Under the pieces are notes generated by a model that made no database searches, had not been told where the DNA came from, and saw nothing but the letters and a program-made list of their open reading frames with translations. A stretch of 64,000 bases of DNA from Isoetes taiwanensis (lineage: Eukaryota; Streptophyta; Lycopodiopsida; Isoetales; Isoetaceae), in NCBI GenBank assembly GCA_021234155.1, contig JAJEKV010000001.1, forward strand, positions 24,537,189 to 24,601,188, written 5' to 3'. How positions within the stretch are numbered: position 1 is the stretch's first letter; each line of letters starts with the position of its first letter. Position numbers and translations under genes: made by a program. Of the stretch, positions 46,816 to 57,772 are shown one piece after another.

Positions 46816-47405
46816 TTACGGTGGAAGAGCACACAATGAGGAGAGTGCTTGCTGAAAATCATGGAACCAATGTGGTGTTGCCGTGACTAAAAAGAGTTGA
46901 GCATCAGGGAAGGCGTCTGAGACTCCTGTTGCGGGATCATCGGTGTGGATGCGTGAAAGATAATCCGGAACAACATGAGATTTACCCGACCTTATGAGCG
47001 ATTTCAAAAGGAGCAAATTCTTGGAGAAGAAGGACCCAACGAGCAATGCGACCCGTGGGCGTGGATTTGTTGATCAAATAGAAGTGCTTGGTGGTCCACA
47101 AAGAACTTGATTTGACTGCCCAAAAGGTAATGGCCAGGCGTTGGACCTGAGAAAATGAGACCCAAAGCTTCACGCTCCGTGGCGAGAATAGTTGCGCTCA
47201 GCGAATTGAGTTTTAAATTTGGCATAGCGATTTGGTTTATCGGTGTAATGCGCATCATATTCTTGAGAAAGAACAGCTCAATAGCAAAACGCCGACATCG
47301 ACATGAGCGTGAAAGGGCTTGTCCCATTGAGGAGGAACAAGAACCGGTGCACGAGTAAGCAAAAGCTTCAGGTTGTTGGAAAGCGACTTCCGCTGGGAAT
47401 TCCAA
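46816..47405 (-). pseudogene. E2 RNase H (gypsy type)
   Basis: Follows the RT as usual. Motifs: 'ILATEREALGLIFS' (about 47,180), 'HYLLGSQIKFFVDHQALLF' (about 47,080-47,135), 'TGRIARWVLLLQEFAPFE' in the adjacent frame (about 47,000-47,055) and 'GKSHVVPDYLSRI' (about 46,945-46,985). It would degrade RNA in RNA-DNA hybrids. Unlike E1, no additional archaeal-type RNase H is seen in E2. Confidence 0.85.
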
Positions 47406-47419
47406 GCCGTGGATTAAAT

Positions 47420-48650
47420 CACCGTGAGTTTATGAATGGGATCTGCAATGGTTGCCGATCCGGTATGAAGGTGGAGTAATAATTGACCTTTCCTAGGAAA
47501 GAGCGTGTCTCTTTGATATTGGCGGTGCTTGAGCTTTTAGCACACACACAACGATTTTGGCGGGATCGGTGGTGATTCACACCTTTCTTGACAACATGGC
47601 CTAACGAGAACACGGAAGGTGGCCTTAAAGGTGCATTTCTCGGGATTGAGACTAATGCGGACTCATCACATTTCTGGAAGGCGAGTTCCAATTTATCCAA
47701 ATGGTCAGCCATGGAACTGTAGGCGAGAAGTCATCTTGAAAAATTTGCAAGAAGGGATTTTCCTTCATGAAATCATGAAAAGCGGAGAGCATGATGCGTT
47801 GAAATGTTGAAGGAGAGTTGGATAATCCAAAGGAACCACCTTGTAGGCAAAAGTGCCCCGCACGGGTGGTGAAAGTGGTCTTGAGTTGATCAGATTCTTT
47901 GATGGAGATCTGATTGTAGCGGAAAAAACCATCCATAAAGGAGTACATCTCATGTCCGACCACTTCTTCGAACTTGGTGCGTGAAGGAAGTGGAAAATGA
48001 TCACGCTCAAAGTGGCCTGATTGAGTTTCCGATAGTCCACACGGGCATTGGATCTTACCATTGTGCTTAAGGGCAATGACGATGGGGCTCACCCATTGAG
48101 AATGTTTGACCTCATAGATCAAACTGCGGCAAGGAGTTTGTCAATTTCCGCCTTGCGATCCACGGTAATTAGGGTTGAGCACATCTTGTCGTTGCTACTA
48201 ATGGTGTCGTGCATCGATTTGGTAGGAATGGTGAGTTCCCCAAGCTTTTGTTGATTCCCGAAGATCTTTGTAACTCCAGTGAAAATGTGTTTGAATTTTT
48301 GAGCAGTGGCGGACCACGATACGATAAGGGCCGGAAGGTTTGCGGCAATACAGACAGGTTGATTGTTGCCAACATCCACAATTTCGACTTGAGTCCGAAT
48401 ATGGGGTATGACTTGGTATCCCGGACAATGTGTGCGGGAGGTTGGAGCATAACCGGATCGCGTGGCACTGCGTGGTAAAAAGAGAGGTTGCTCGGTGTCA
48501 TCTAGCGGTGGTTGCTTCATGACAAATAAGTACATCAGCGGGGAGTTCTTTGGAGGTTCAAGTATCTGAAAAGTGATCAACGTTGGATTCGATTGCAAGG
48601 AGCGGGTGGGGGTCAAGCAAGGCAGCCCACGACTGGTCCTGATCAAGAGT
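47420..48650 (-). pseudogene. E2 reverse transcriptase
   Basis: Minus strand in order: 'AEIDKLLAA' (about 48,130), 'SQWVSPIVIALKHNGKI' (about 48,060-48,105), 'VDYRKLNQATLS' in another frame (about 48,010-48,045), 'EMYSFMDGFFRYNQI' (about 47,915-47,955), 'GLSNSPSTFQRIMLSAFHD' (about 47,780-47,835) and 'LQIFQDDFS' (about 47,735-47,760), where FQDD stands in the YxDD catalytic position. The Gln is unusual for the second position and may be a mutation or error. A 156-codon frame (47,652-48,122) carries most palm motifs uninterrupted. Confidence 0.92.
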
Positions 48651-49370
48651 CATTTCTCCCCAAGGATCGGCATATTCGGGGTAGGATGACCAGGCGGATC
48701 TGCTTGGTGGAGCCCGAACGATAAATATTCTAAAGCGTCTTGAAATCGATTAAATGAGAGAGGGTTCCGCATTGTCAACGAAATGATCCGACTGTTTGCA
48801 AGTCCATTGTGGCATTGAGATGACCATCTGTGATGACTAAGCGGTCCGTGGCCCGATAATGGATACTCTTTGCCCGGCGGAGAAAGGGTCTTCCACCAGC
48901 ATTTCATAGTCACACGGATCTTCACCCGCTTTCCAAACTCCAAATTCCATGGGAAAGCGGAGATCACCAATGTTGATGTGAAGAATAGGTGTGGCGCCTT
49001 GAGGTCTCGTGATATGGCCATTAGCCAATTTGATGTCATATGGGGCAACGAAAGAGTTGTGTGATGCCCATTTGTTTTGCGGAGTTTATCCGTGATGAGA
49101 TTATTTGCACTACCTCCATCGATTTGAACATGGTTGACTTGCTGATTTCCCACATTGCATGGACCGTGGGTGTAGAGGTAGCCGACCCCAACTAAAAGCA
49201 GTTGGGAGTGGTAGCTGGTCCTTGAGAGCGGAGACGGAGTTTTAAAATGGTTGCCAAGCTTAAAGGAATTTTGATCTTGGCAAGCTCCTCTTGGAGTTCG
49301 AGGGGTACATGAGAAAAAGGATCTGCTTGGTTCCAGTGCGGGGAGTGCGTGGCGGGGAAGCGACAACTTT
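48650..49370 (-). pseudogene. E2 aspartic protease region
   Basis: A 238-codon minus-strand frame (48,650-49,366) contains 'VNHVQIDGGSANNLITDKL' (about 49,080-49,140). Its DGGSANN form of the active-site loop resembles plant gypsy proteases of the Tat/Athila branch. A parallel frame (48,837-49,028) restores 'ILHINIGDLRFPMEFGVW', typical of the following beta strands, so a frameshift lies within the domain. Confidence 0.75.
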
Positions 49371-49699
49371 TTGAGTAAGTCAACCTCGGCTGCAATATTG
49401 GGATATGTCCGAGGCGTGGAGGTTGAGATGTTGAAGGGGATCTTGTCTTTTGTTGAGCTCTAGTGGTGGCATGAACATTTGCCAATGTGCGGCCTTCAGC
49501 CAGCTTGCATGAGGTTCAAAATGCTTTGGCGAACTTTGGGCATGACATTTGGCATGAGCTTTTCCAAGTCGGTGCAAAGTGAACCTTTTTTTCGTCCTCA
49601 TGAGGAATGGTGTCAGCGCAAAAGGCGGGGTTGCGTGTCATTTGGAATAATAGTCAAGGGACGTGATGCCTTGGTGCGGCGTGAAACTAAACCAACCCA

Positions 49700-50910
49700 A
49701 TTTGATGGTGGACTGGGAGGATTAAGTGCACGAAAAAATTCCTCTTGGGCTTGTTGATCCAAACAGGTTGATTTCTTTGGAGCTGGTTGATAGCGTGATT
49801 GCCGAGGCTCTTGGTGGCTTCTTAAGAACCGGTCGGGCCTTGTTTGCCATTAGCAAGCCGAGTTGGTAAAAACCGTGAGGCGGACCGATGTGGTCTGATT
49901 TGTGCCAGGAAGCTGGACCTGAACTTGTGGAAGTTGAGGACACGCCGTGGTGGTATGACCCCATTCTTGACAGTGATAACACTGAGCTTTAGAAGGATCA
50001 AAAGGAGGACGTTGGTTGGATCCCCGTGGTTGGTCCTGTTGCTGATAGAGTTGCGTGGGCTGCACCTGTAGAGGTGGCTGCTGATAGTGCGATTGTTGCT
50101 GAGGTGTGGTTTGCACTTGATAAACCATTTTGTTGCGGAACGGTGTGGGATGAGTGCGAGTGCACTCTTCCGTGGCATGATTGCACATGTTGCATCGCTT
50201 GCAATGAGGCGGGCCATTGGTGGAGTTGCACTCATTGGCCAAATGGCCTTGGTATTTGCAAATATGGCACCAGATTTGACTGCGCTGTGGATTAGCGTGT
50301 TGAGGCTGAACAAATTCGTTTGTGGAACCATGATGAGTGGAATGAACGGGGCTCTTGAAGAGCCACCTCTGGAGGAAACATTGACGAAAGGGATTGACAG
50401 AATGATAGCCCGCTCAAAGTCTTTGGACGCAGGTATTCATCATGAGTCGAATAGCGGGAGGAAGTCCTTGGAGAAACCGCACCAAAAAATCGGCTCGCGT
50501 AGGGTACTCCTTGAGCTTACTTAGCGTAATGTGAAGTCGATCCGCAAAATCCCTGCACTGCGGGCTCTTGTTGGTTCATTGAGTTGCTTGAGATGAAGTT
50601 GATCATCATCCGTGGTCCCAGAATGAGACGTAAAAGCAAAGGTGCATTTCGACCGGTCTTGTTTCCAATGGCTTTTGTTGGACATGAGCCATTGATGAGG
50701 AGAGCTACACACGTGGTGGTGGAAAAGATGTGGAATTTCAGTTGAGGTTGCGGCGTGACCATTTAGGACAGCTAGAGCCTCAAATTCTTCCATGTGGGCT
50801 GAGCACTTTGGTCTAACGGTTTGCCTTTCGTGTTGCCAAAGGTGGGATAAGTCAGCCGTGAGTTTGAAAGGTAGATGTGAAAGTGTCAATGGGCTGGAAC
50901 AGAACAAGAT
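49700..50910 (-). pseudogene. E2 gag with three CCHC zinc knuckles
   Basis: The nucleocapsid part on the minus strand shows three CX2CX4HX4C knuckles: 'CHICKYQGHLANEC' (about 50,235-50,275), 'CKRCNMCNHATEEC' (about 50,165-50,210) and 'CYHCQEWGHTTTAC' (about 49,945-49,985). The first precedes the 130-codon frame 49,850-50,242, which holds the other two and a Gln/Pro-rich linker. The capsid side (50,521-50,907, then 'LVRFLQGLPPAIRLMM' near 50,440-50,490) matches the usual end of a retrotransposon gag domain. Frameshifts separate capsid and nucleocapsid. Confidence 0.85.
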
Positions 50911-51499
50911 AGTGAGGATATTGAGGTTGAGGTGGATGTGGCATGGTGCCCGGAAGGACCCCGATGAAGGGGTGACCGCGGTTGAGAAACCCCAAGTAGC
51001 CGGAGCATTGGTTTTGAGATCCGTAAGGTTGTAAACGGAAGAGCAAAGGGGAAACGTGGGGAAAGGATATTCCCGGTAGGCTTAAAGGAGACATGTGGAT
51101 AGCCGCACCACCCTGGGAGATGATGGTTGCGGCGAAGAGGCGTATGGCCCTAAGAATGATGGATGTAGGCATGTTCAGGGGTGTGAAAGTACGGTTGAGA
51201 AGGTTGAGCCCCGATAAGGCTCCCCGATAGTGATGAGGGGGCGAGGTTGTGAGCAATGTTTGCACGCTTTGGGGCGGAACGACGACGACCGACACGAGGG
51301 GTGGGTGGCGCCGACTCGAGCCTCTAGATCCCAAGATGGCCTCCTCTATGTCATAAGCAGATCCATACATGTCGCTCAATCAGGACCCCGATGGCGGCCC
51401 CAAGCGAGAGGCCGTCGAGAAAGGAGTTCTTCGGGCGGAAATTACGGGCGGCATGGCGATGTAAGAAAGTAGGATAAAATCAGACCCGCAGCCGCATGC
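50911..51499 (-). other. E2 5' leader
   Basis: Between 5' LTR and gag. A 175-codon minus-strand frame (50,852-51,379) overlaps the gag start and is Pro/Ser-rich; it may be the gag N-terminus. No standard primer-binding site starting TGG is evident next to the LTR edge at 51,500. Confidence 0.45.
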
Positions 51500-52088
51500 G
51501 GTTTGGGGGTCGGGTTCGAACTCCCCGGAAGACAAAAACACCGGAGGGACCCGTGGATCTAACAGAGAGTCCGGGGGACTATGTCACGGGGATTTGCAAG
51601 AAGAGAAGAAAAAGAAGAAAAAATGTAACAAATGAGAAAAGATGATAAGCTTCCTTTGATATCAATGATGAAAATACATGAGCTCTCTAATAGAGAGAAA
51701 AAACCGAAAGGAGACAAGACTCAAAACTCATCTAAAAAACTCATGTGCTAGCTCTACTCATATATATAGTACAATGGCCTTGGGCCCAATATAGACACTC
51801 TGACTGATCTCGGTGCCGACTCCTGGAAGGAGGCCTGATTTGCAGGAATGTTTGGCGGTGCCTCTTGAAGTGCCTAGAATCACGCTGACGCTGACGCGGG
51901 CGGTGACGGGCCGTCACTTGTCTGAGCGGCGCCTCTTGTTGACGGCCAAAGGCTTTGACTGCGTGGTCTGCTGCTTGGTCTTCTGCGGAGCCTTTGATGA
52001 CTGACCCGTGGCTGACTGAGGATCCTTGAGCTTGACCTGGTCTGTCGTATGCATGAATAGTCCTGTACCAGGAGGCACAGGACTAACA
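51500..52088 (-). repeat. E2 5' LTR
   Basis: Plus-strand ends 'gtttgggggtcggg' (first base of the expected TG changed) and 'aggactaaca'. It pairs with 41,030-41,635 with many small indels. A minus-strand reading frame runs from the host element into this LTR (51,914-52,267), a chimera caused by the insertion. Confidence 0.93.
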
Positions 52089-52091
52089 TTA

Positions 52092-52715
52092 GCCCTTTGG
52101 CTTGATTGCTTGGTCTTATCAAGAATCTCTTTCAACTTAGCACACAAATTGCACTTTGCAAAGTTGTTCGAAGTGTCTATAGTGACATTGCTTGAAGTGC
52201 TTGCTCCATAGTCTACTGAAGCTGGGTTGAGATATTGCAGGTACCTGTAGTTCTCGAAGCAAAGCATTCACTTCCTCCAATATGCTCTTCTGGGTACAAT
52301 GGGATGGCAATCTCTTCTCGACAACTATTTTTCCCTGTTGATCTTTCCTACTTTTATGTGGCATATTCTCAGCATTGAATTCAACATATTTTTCAAAAAC
52401 CTCCCTAGCAGCCAGGATCCTAGAAGTTAGCCTCAACATGCCATTATTTCCATGTAATGCAATTTTACTCCCCTTTGCATGACTTGCTTGCCAATTTTGC
52501 CAAGATGAAATTGGAATGCCATGAATATGTATCCATGCAACTTTACATATCCATGTCCCTAGCAAGGGTATCTTTTTTTTCTTTGGAAATTTTTCATCTT
52601 GAAGTGCAAGCTCATGAATGGAGTACATGTAAGTCCTCCTCTCATCACAAGTATACTCTTGAAGGTGGCTCTTGCTTCCACCAATTCATCAATTTCAAAC
52701 TTCAACACAATTAGC
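52092..52715 (-). pseudogene. Transposase-like element, N-terminal half (half C)
   Basis: Minus-strand frame 52,137-52,628 is 163 codons and unusually intact: 'CDERRTYMYSIHELALQDE' at the start, then 'PHKSRKDQQGKIVVEKRLP' (about 52,310-52,365), 'SILEEVNALLRELQ' and 'SQPSFSRLW'. The next frame gives the Cys pair 'KCNLCAKLKEILDKT' (about 52,120-52,165) just before the E2 LTR. All parts align with copy A at 4.26-4.79 kb. The protein continues on the far side of E2 at 41,023. Confidence 0.7.
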
Positions 52716-53500
52716 CCAACAACATTCCATTCCCCTTACCTTAGTCGAGCTTCACGTGAACAATCACTACTTGACTTGGACCTCTTGCTAGGATAATGTT
52801 TCACCACCGAGTGTGCCCTCTTCTCCTCAAAATGTGGTCCCGGGCAACTATTGGAGGTGCATTAAGAAAATCGCTGTCATCCACAACCTCCTCTCTCGTA
52901 AAAGGAATTCTCCTATAAACTCAATGCAAAGCTATAGGCCATGGCATGATGCATGGAACCTCCAATTGTTTAATACAAGCAAAGGCAATCCCCGGGTGAT
53001 TTGATCCTTTTTCCTTCCATTTTTCCTCTAAACTTGTTATGGCCACACCCACTTTATCCTCTCCCTAACCTTTCATCATTGACACCCGATAGGATCAGCT
53101 AGTATGATAGTTCCTTCACCTACTAGCTCCTTATTGCATTGGTGCTTCACTTTCACCTTCTTATTCTTCCAATCCAACCCATCAGAGGACAATTTGCTTA
53201 GTAGTCTCAAATTCAACACCCTTTGGGAGGTCCACAAAGATTGACCTACAAGAACAATGTTTACAATGGGGTAACAATGTGATAAGAACATGTGGTAACA
53301 ATGTTGAAACATGTTGGGGGATAGGCATTACATTTTTACCCTTTTAGGATCCACACGCTTCACCTATATAAAGTGAAATGTCTTAATATTAGTTCAAAAA
53401 AGGACAAAGTAATTTTGAGAACCGATTAAAGGGAACTTTAAGAAATACCAAGAAAACCATTAAATGGACAAATATATGTTGTAAGTGCAGCCAAAAATAG
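52716..53500 (-). other. Upstream part of the transposase-like element or its flank
   Basis: A minus-strand frame (53,076-53,312) contains 'GLDWKNKKVKVKHQCNKEL' followed by 'GEGTIILADPIG'. A lysine-rich strand followed by a small hydrophobic strand could be part of the same protein, but copy A lacks this region, so I cannot test it. Confidence 0.3.
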
Positions 53501-53740
53501 GTTGTAAGTATAGCTCGGTGTAGGTAATTATTGCAAAATTAATGGTAACATAGGGTGTATGCTAGTAGTACTAATGAGGTAAGTATAGGTCGTGGAATCT
53601 AGATGGGCCAAAGTTGGTTGTAAGTATAGTCAGGGTCTAGGTAATTATACAAAATTAATGAAAACATGGGTTTTAAGTATAACTCGATATGTGGGTAATT
53701 CTATAGAGAATTATGATAACCTAGGGCGAATTAATTCAAT
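53501..53740 (+). repeat. Degenerate ~55-bp repeat, three copies
   Basis: 'ggttgtaagtatag' plus 'aggtaatta', 'caaaattaatg' and 'aacatggg/aacatagg' recur at about 53,502, 53,615 and 53,672. AT-rich; no coding. Confidence 0.65.
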
Positions 53741-53887
53741 AGAAGTAATGATAGGTAATTCAGATATGATATAAATCTTGTATGATGTGATGGAATCATA
53801 ATTACAACCGCGCCTATAAGAAACCCTCCATTCTTTCAACCGCCAATCCTTTCTTCCTTCTAGCGCCAATCCTTTCTTCCTTCTACC

Positions 53888-54342
53888 ATGGTGAGCCATG
53901 CTGCCCGGCCTCGTCCCGCTCCATCCTCACGGACTAGCCTCCAAGAGGCTAAGAGGCGATAAAAAATTGATAAAGAAATCCATTCCCTCCCGCAGATGCC
54001 GGGCCAGGGCTGCTCTCCGCACCACAACCGGATAATTGTGGAGGAGTTATTTCTTCAGGGCAAGCTTCACGGAAAAAGATTATCTGAGCACCAGCACCAG
54101 CAGCCCTGAGTCCCCCCATACTCCCCTTGATTCAGATGAGGAGATGGAGAACGAGATTGAGAAAGAAGAAGAAATGGAGGAAGCAGATGAAGAATGGCGG
54201 GAAGAATTAGAAGAAAAAAAGCAGATGATTATGGGGACGCCCTCTCCTCCTCCCATGATGAAGTTGTTGCCAAGACATCCCTGAGGAGATGGCGTGATGA
54301 AAGCTCGAGGAAGAAGAGGAGGAGGAAGAAGAGGAGGAGGTA
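53888..54342 (+). CDS. Hypothetical acidic/basic protein, broken
   Basis: A start codon at 53,888 opens 'MVSHAARPRPAPSS...' but meets a stop after 24 codons. A second frame (54,036-54,284) contains 'STSSPESPHTPLDSDEE', then a long Glu-rich helix ('EIEKEEEMEEADEEWREELE'). A third frame ends with a very basic tail ('RKKRRRKKRRR', about 54,310-54,342) like a nuclear localisation signal. Acidic stretch plus basic tail suggests a nuclear protein N-terminus, but this region is compositionally simple and could be fortuitous. No family assigned. Confidence 0.3.
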
Positions 54343-54495
54343 GGGGCTGAGGTTTTTTTTTTTTAGTTTTTTTGGTTTTGAAAGAGCGAGCCGGGCATCT
54401 CCAAAAAAGGCCTCAAATGAGGATTATGAATGGAGCTAGGCATCTCCTTAAACCCGCCTAGAACTTCTCAGAATTTTGTAACACGAGTCAAGCAA

Positions 54496-54765
54496 CTCTA
54501 ATAAAAGGCCTTATGTAAAAATTTTTCAATGGCAATACAAGGATTTACCGACCGCAATATGTTTCTTTAGTTTCTACTCTAACTTGAAAGCGTAATCGTA
54601 ATTTCTCGCAGGTCGCTTTTGAATTCTCGCAACTCTAATAAAAGGCCTTATGTAAAAATTTTCAATGGCAATACAAGGATTAATGACCGCAATATGTTTC
54701 TTTAGTGTCAACTCTAACTTGAAAGCATAACCGTAATTTCTTCGTGTCGCTTTTGAATTCGCTCT
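54496..54765 (+). repeat. Tandem duplication, period about 142 bp
   Basis: 'aactctaataaaaggccttatg' (start) at 54,496 recurs at 54,630. Both copies contain 'caatggcaatacaagg', 'ccgcaatatgtttctttag' and 'gtcgcttttgaattc'. High similarity suggests a fairly recent duplication. Confidence 0.85.
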
Positions 54766-54774
54766 TTCATTCTT

Positions 54775-54985
54775 AGTTTTGAGAGAGTCGAAGAGATCAC
54801 GCCAGCGCGAAATATGTTTGTGTGCAAAATGTTTAAATTGTCAAGGCTTTAAGACACCGGGCGGAATTGCATACGAATTAGCTTTATGCGCTTCACGCCA
54901 GCGTAGTATTGAACCCGCACAATGTAAACATTTTGCACACAAACATATTTCACGCCCGGGCGGATTTCACTTCAGCTCTCTCGAA
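54775..54985. repeat. Inverted repeat with ~31-bp near-perfect arms
   Basis: 'gcgaaatatgtttgtgtgc' at about 54,808 plus 'aaaatgttta' is mirrored by 'taaacattttgcacacaaac' at about 54,922 plus 'atatttcacgc'. The loop is about 84 bp. Shorter matches ('gagagag' at 54,781 and 'ctctctc' at 54,977) extend the pairing. It could be a MITE or a hairpin-forming repeat. Confidence 0.8.
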
Positions 54986-56250
54986 TTTAAAAATTACAAA
55001 GACATTTCAAGAAATTACAAGATCGCTTTTAAAGTACAATACAGGATACACGCATGGCATTTAAATTACAAGTGAATGGTATTAGCTCATGGCGCGAAAT
55101 CACTAATTTGTTTTTTCAATGAATTCGCCCGGCGCCAGATTCAATCAACATACCGCGCCATTCAATTGAAGTTCCTCCCCGTACAAAGATAGGCTACAAG
55201 CATAAGCTTATTCAATGAGTAGTGTCGCGCTATGGAGGGGCTTGAAATGGAGAATGCTAAGCTGATAATTAGAGTTGCGCACTCGGCCATTTTGGGTAAT
55301 ATCCCAATAGCTGCATCCATCTTATTTGCCGTAATCTTGTATGCCAGCTTTATCTTTTTTCAACAAAGATTTGAGACTATTGTGCCAAATTTGAGACTAC
55401 CGAGGAACAACACACGATGAATAACACATAGATAAATAACAAACACATGTAATTAAAACAATGTAAAGAATGCCATCCATGTAAAGAATATCCCATCCAT
55501 GTAAAAAAAAACAAGTGTTTTTTGAATTCCCTCGAATGCTCTAGTCCTGTGCCCTTATAGTTTTGCAATATTGAATGAATGGTCCGCATGGAAGCCTTTT
55601 AATTTCATACATATGACGTAATCAGCTTGTGCATTTTAGTATGAGCACTCAATCTTCCTCTATGTCTTCCAAGTAAATGAAACTCACCTTCTTTAAGCTT
55701 AATTACCATCGGCCATGCAACAAAGGTTCCGATGCTTTCACCCACCGTGTTCCATCAGATGCCTTCCGGTAATGCTTCGCCGCTGAAATGGCAATCGGTT
55801 ACTAGAATCTTCACATGATCATTTCCAAGAGGAACTCCATGGCAGATTGCTTCCTGATCGACCGATTCTATCTTGCAATTTCCCACCCTCCTCTTCAAAT
55901 TGGCCGCCAAGATGTAGCATTCTTTCTCCAACGCTCAAATGTCGCAAGATCGTGGGATTAATTTGGAGCTTGGGTTCGAAGAGTAGATGAACTTACATGA
56001 AGGCGCCGACATCGCCAGCGCCGGGCTTCTTCCCGCTTCTTCCGAAGTTCTTTTCGAAGTTCTTCCCCGTTTTTCCCGTTCTTTCGAAGTTCGAATGACA
56101 AGAAAGGCCGGGGGCAAGATTAGGTGGTAGTTTCAAATTATCCGCTTAATTGTACCGCTTTTCTAGCCGAAAGTGAAATCTAATTATGGGATTTGACAAT
56201 ACGGGCGGTCGAGAGCCATTTATCGCTTTCGCCGATTATCGCCCCGCCCA
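54986..56250. other. Unassigned DNA left of the promoter-like repeat
   Basis: Frames are short. A 62-codon plus-strand frame (55,232-55,420) has one hydrophobic stretch ('IPIAASILFAVILYASFIFF') but no homologue that I know. Nothing else is recognised. Confidence 0.4.
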
Positions 56251-56257
56251 TTAGGCC

Positions 56258-56470
56258 CAAGCGTAAGATTGCCCATCGATTAAAAGTCGATCCGCGAAAT
56301 TTAAATAGCCCAAACGTAAGATTGCTAACCGCCGAATTTAAAAGTCGATCCGCGAAATTTAAATATCCGCCCCTTCTATCGGACCGCCGATTAAAAGTCG
56401 ATCCGCGATATTTTAATAACCGCCGCTTCTATCGGACCATCGATGAAAAGTCGATCCGAATGAAACCCGC
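56258..56470 (+). repeat. Four-copy ~55-bp tandem repeat upstream of a TATA-like box
   Basis: 'aaaagtcgatccgcgaaattt' (start) recurs near 56,282, 56,339, 56,393 and 56,447 with spacings of 57, 54 and 54 bp, interleaved with 'ccgcc.cttctatcgg'. It is GC-rich and lies just upstream of a TATA-like motif and a candidate gene start. Confidence 0.75.
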
Positions 56471-56507
56471 CGATCGAAAAGCCGAATTTAATCGCCTTAT
56501 GGAAATC

Positions 56508-56515
56508 TATATAAG
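56508..56515 (+). promoter_or_regulatory. TATA-box-like motif
   Basis: TATATAAG about 107 bp upstream of the ATG at 56,622 and about 40 bp after the four-copy repeat. Spacing fits a plant core promoter with a short leader. This is a motif match only. Confidence 0.4.
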
Positions 56516-57772
56516 TTTTGAATTCCATTTCTTGCTTTTTGATTGTCGACTTGTTCGGTGACGCCAAGAACTCCGAGGCGCCAGAACTCAAGAACTCCGA
56601 GGCGCCAAGATCATCGCTAAGATGCCGCCCAAAGGTCGTGGTTGCTCCAAACTCAGCCGGGCCAGAGAGAAAGATGCTCAAGGTCGAGATTGTCATCATT
56701 CGTGTGTTTATTCATTCATTGTTCATTGCTCAGATGCATCAGATTTGCTCAGATCTTCCTCGCCTATGCTCCTGTCTATTATTTCAGAGTGTGACTTAAA
56801 TTTCTATAGTCGCCGACACTCGCCTATCATTTCTTTAGCTGCTCATTTCTCGCCGGGACTTGTATTTGCATCCGCATAATAAATGTCCTTCCCCGTGTTA
56901 AATTGTCCCCGCCGTGATTAACCGTTATGTCTATAATTTGTAAAGTAGTATGACCGTTTTAGTTGGCCTCGCCTTCGATCGGTGGTCGTTGGCACGCCTT
57001 ATGAGTGCATGTCCAGAATCGGGATTGTATGCCATTCTCGATGCTTTAGCCTGGCCGAATTGATGACCACCAAATCGCGCTAAGTGTATTGCAACCGCCG
57101 CTTGCGGGGAAGAAGAGACAAAACCGAATGATCGCCCCTACACCTCCTCCTAAGAAAGCAAGAGGCTCTGAAGATACCCAACAGCTCCACCACGTAAGAA
57201 GGGAAAGCCCAATGAGGACGCAGATCCTATGCATTGTCGATGGATGATAGCGATCCATTATCGAAAGGCATACGCATCCTCCATGCCCCGAGGAGAAGAT
57301 GGATGACAAGGAAAGTGGTATGTTGATGTAGGCAAAACAAATGGTAAGGTGGATCTTGTGTTACACTCCGTAAAAGAAAGAGACCGATCTTATGAAGAAA
57401 CAAGGTATTCTTATCACTTGTGAGGAGCAGGATGACATCTGTTGTCAACTCCTAGTGGAGGTTGTGAAGAACCACAAGAAAGATCTCGCCGATTTACACA
57501 TGCCAAAGCAACCGCTTTCAAAGATGGTCCGATGAAGAAGGACGGAGTGCCGAAGTCATGTTTCAAGCACGGATGGCCTCAAAATACCGCCCTCACCCAG
57601 CTTCTATTAGTGAAGGGGTGTCTCGCAGTGAGGAGAGCTTTATGAGGACCTTCTCCAAGTTACTACCCGAGGAGATGAAGCATCAAAATGATATCGTGGA
57701 TGTAAATGAAGATTGTCGGACTTAGGAAAGGACATCCCCACCGCAATGCTTGATGGCATTTTGGCGTAAAAA

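Larger units (their letters stand above)
41030..52088 (-). mobile_element. Ty3/gypsy LTR retrotransposon E2, full length, nested in a transposase-like element
   Basis: Flanking ~0.6-kb LTRs (41,030-41,635 and 51,500-52,088) are direct repeats. The interior reads on the minus strand as gag, protease, RT, RNase H, integrase, then about 3.9 kb of further sequence before the 3' LTR. Flanks carry a 4-base match TTAG (41,020-41,023 and 52,089-52,092), consistent with a 5-bp target duplication with one change. The host element's coding sequence resumes across the insertion. Most domains need two or three frames, so the copy is inactive unless sequence errors explain the breaks. Confidence 0.92.

Noticed and set aside
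50026-50524. Plus-strand frames with Cys-rich peptides
   Set aside because: They are antisense shadows of the E2 gag zinc-knuckle region, which has proper CCHC motifs on the minus strand.
51480-51499. Primer-binding site of E2
   Set aside because: The bases next to the 5' LTR do not begin TGG and match no tRNA 3' end that I can recall with confidence.
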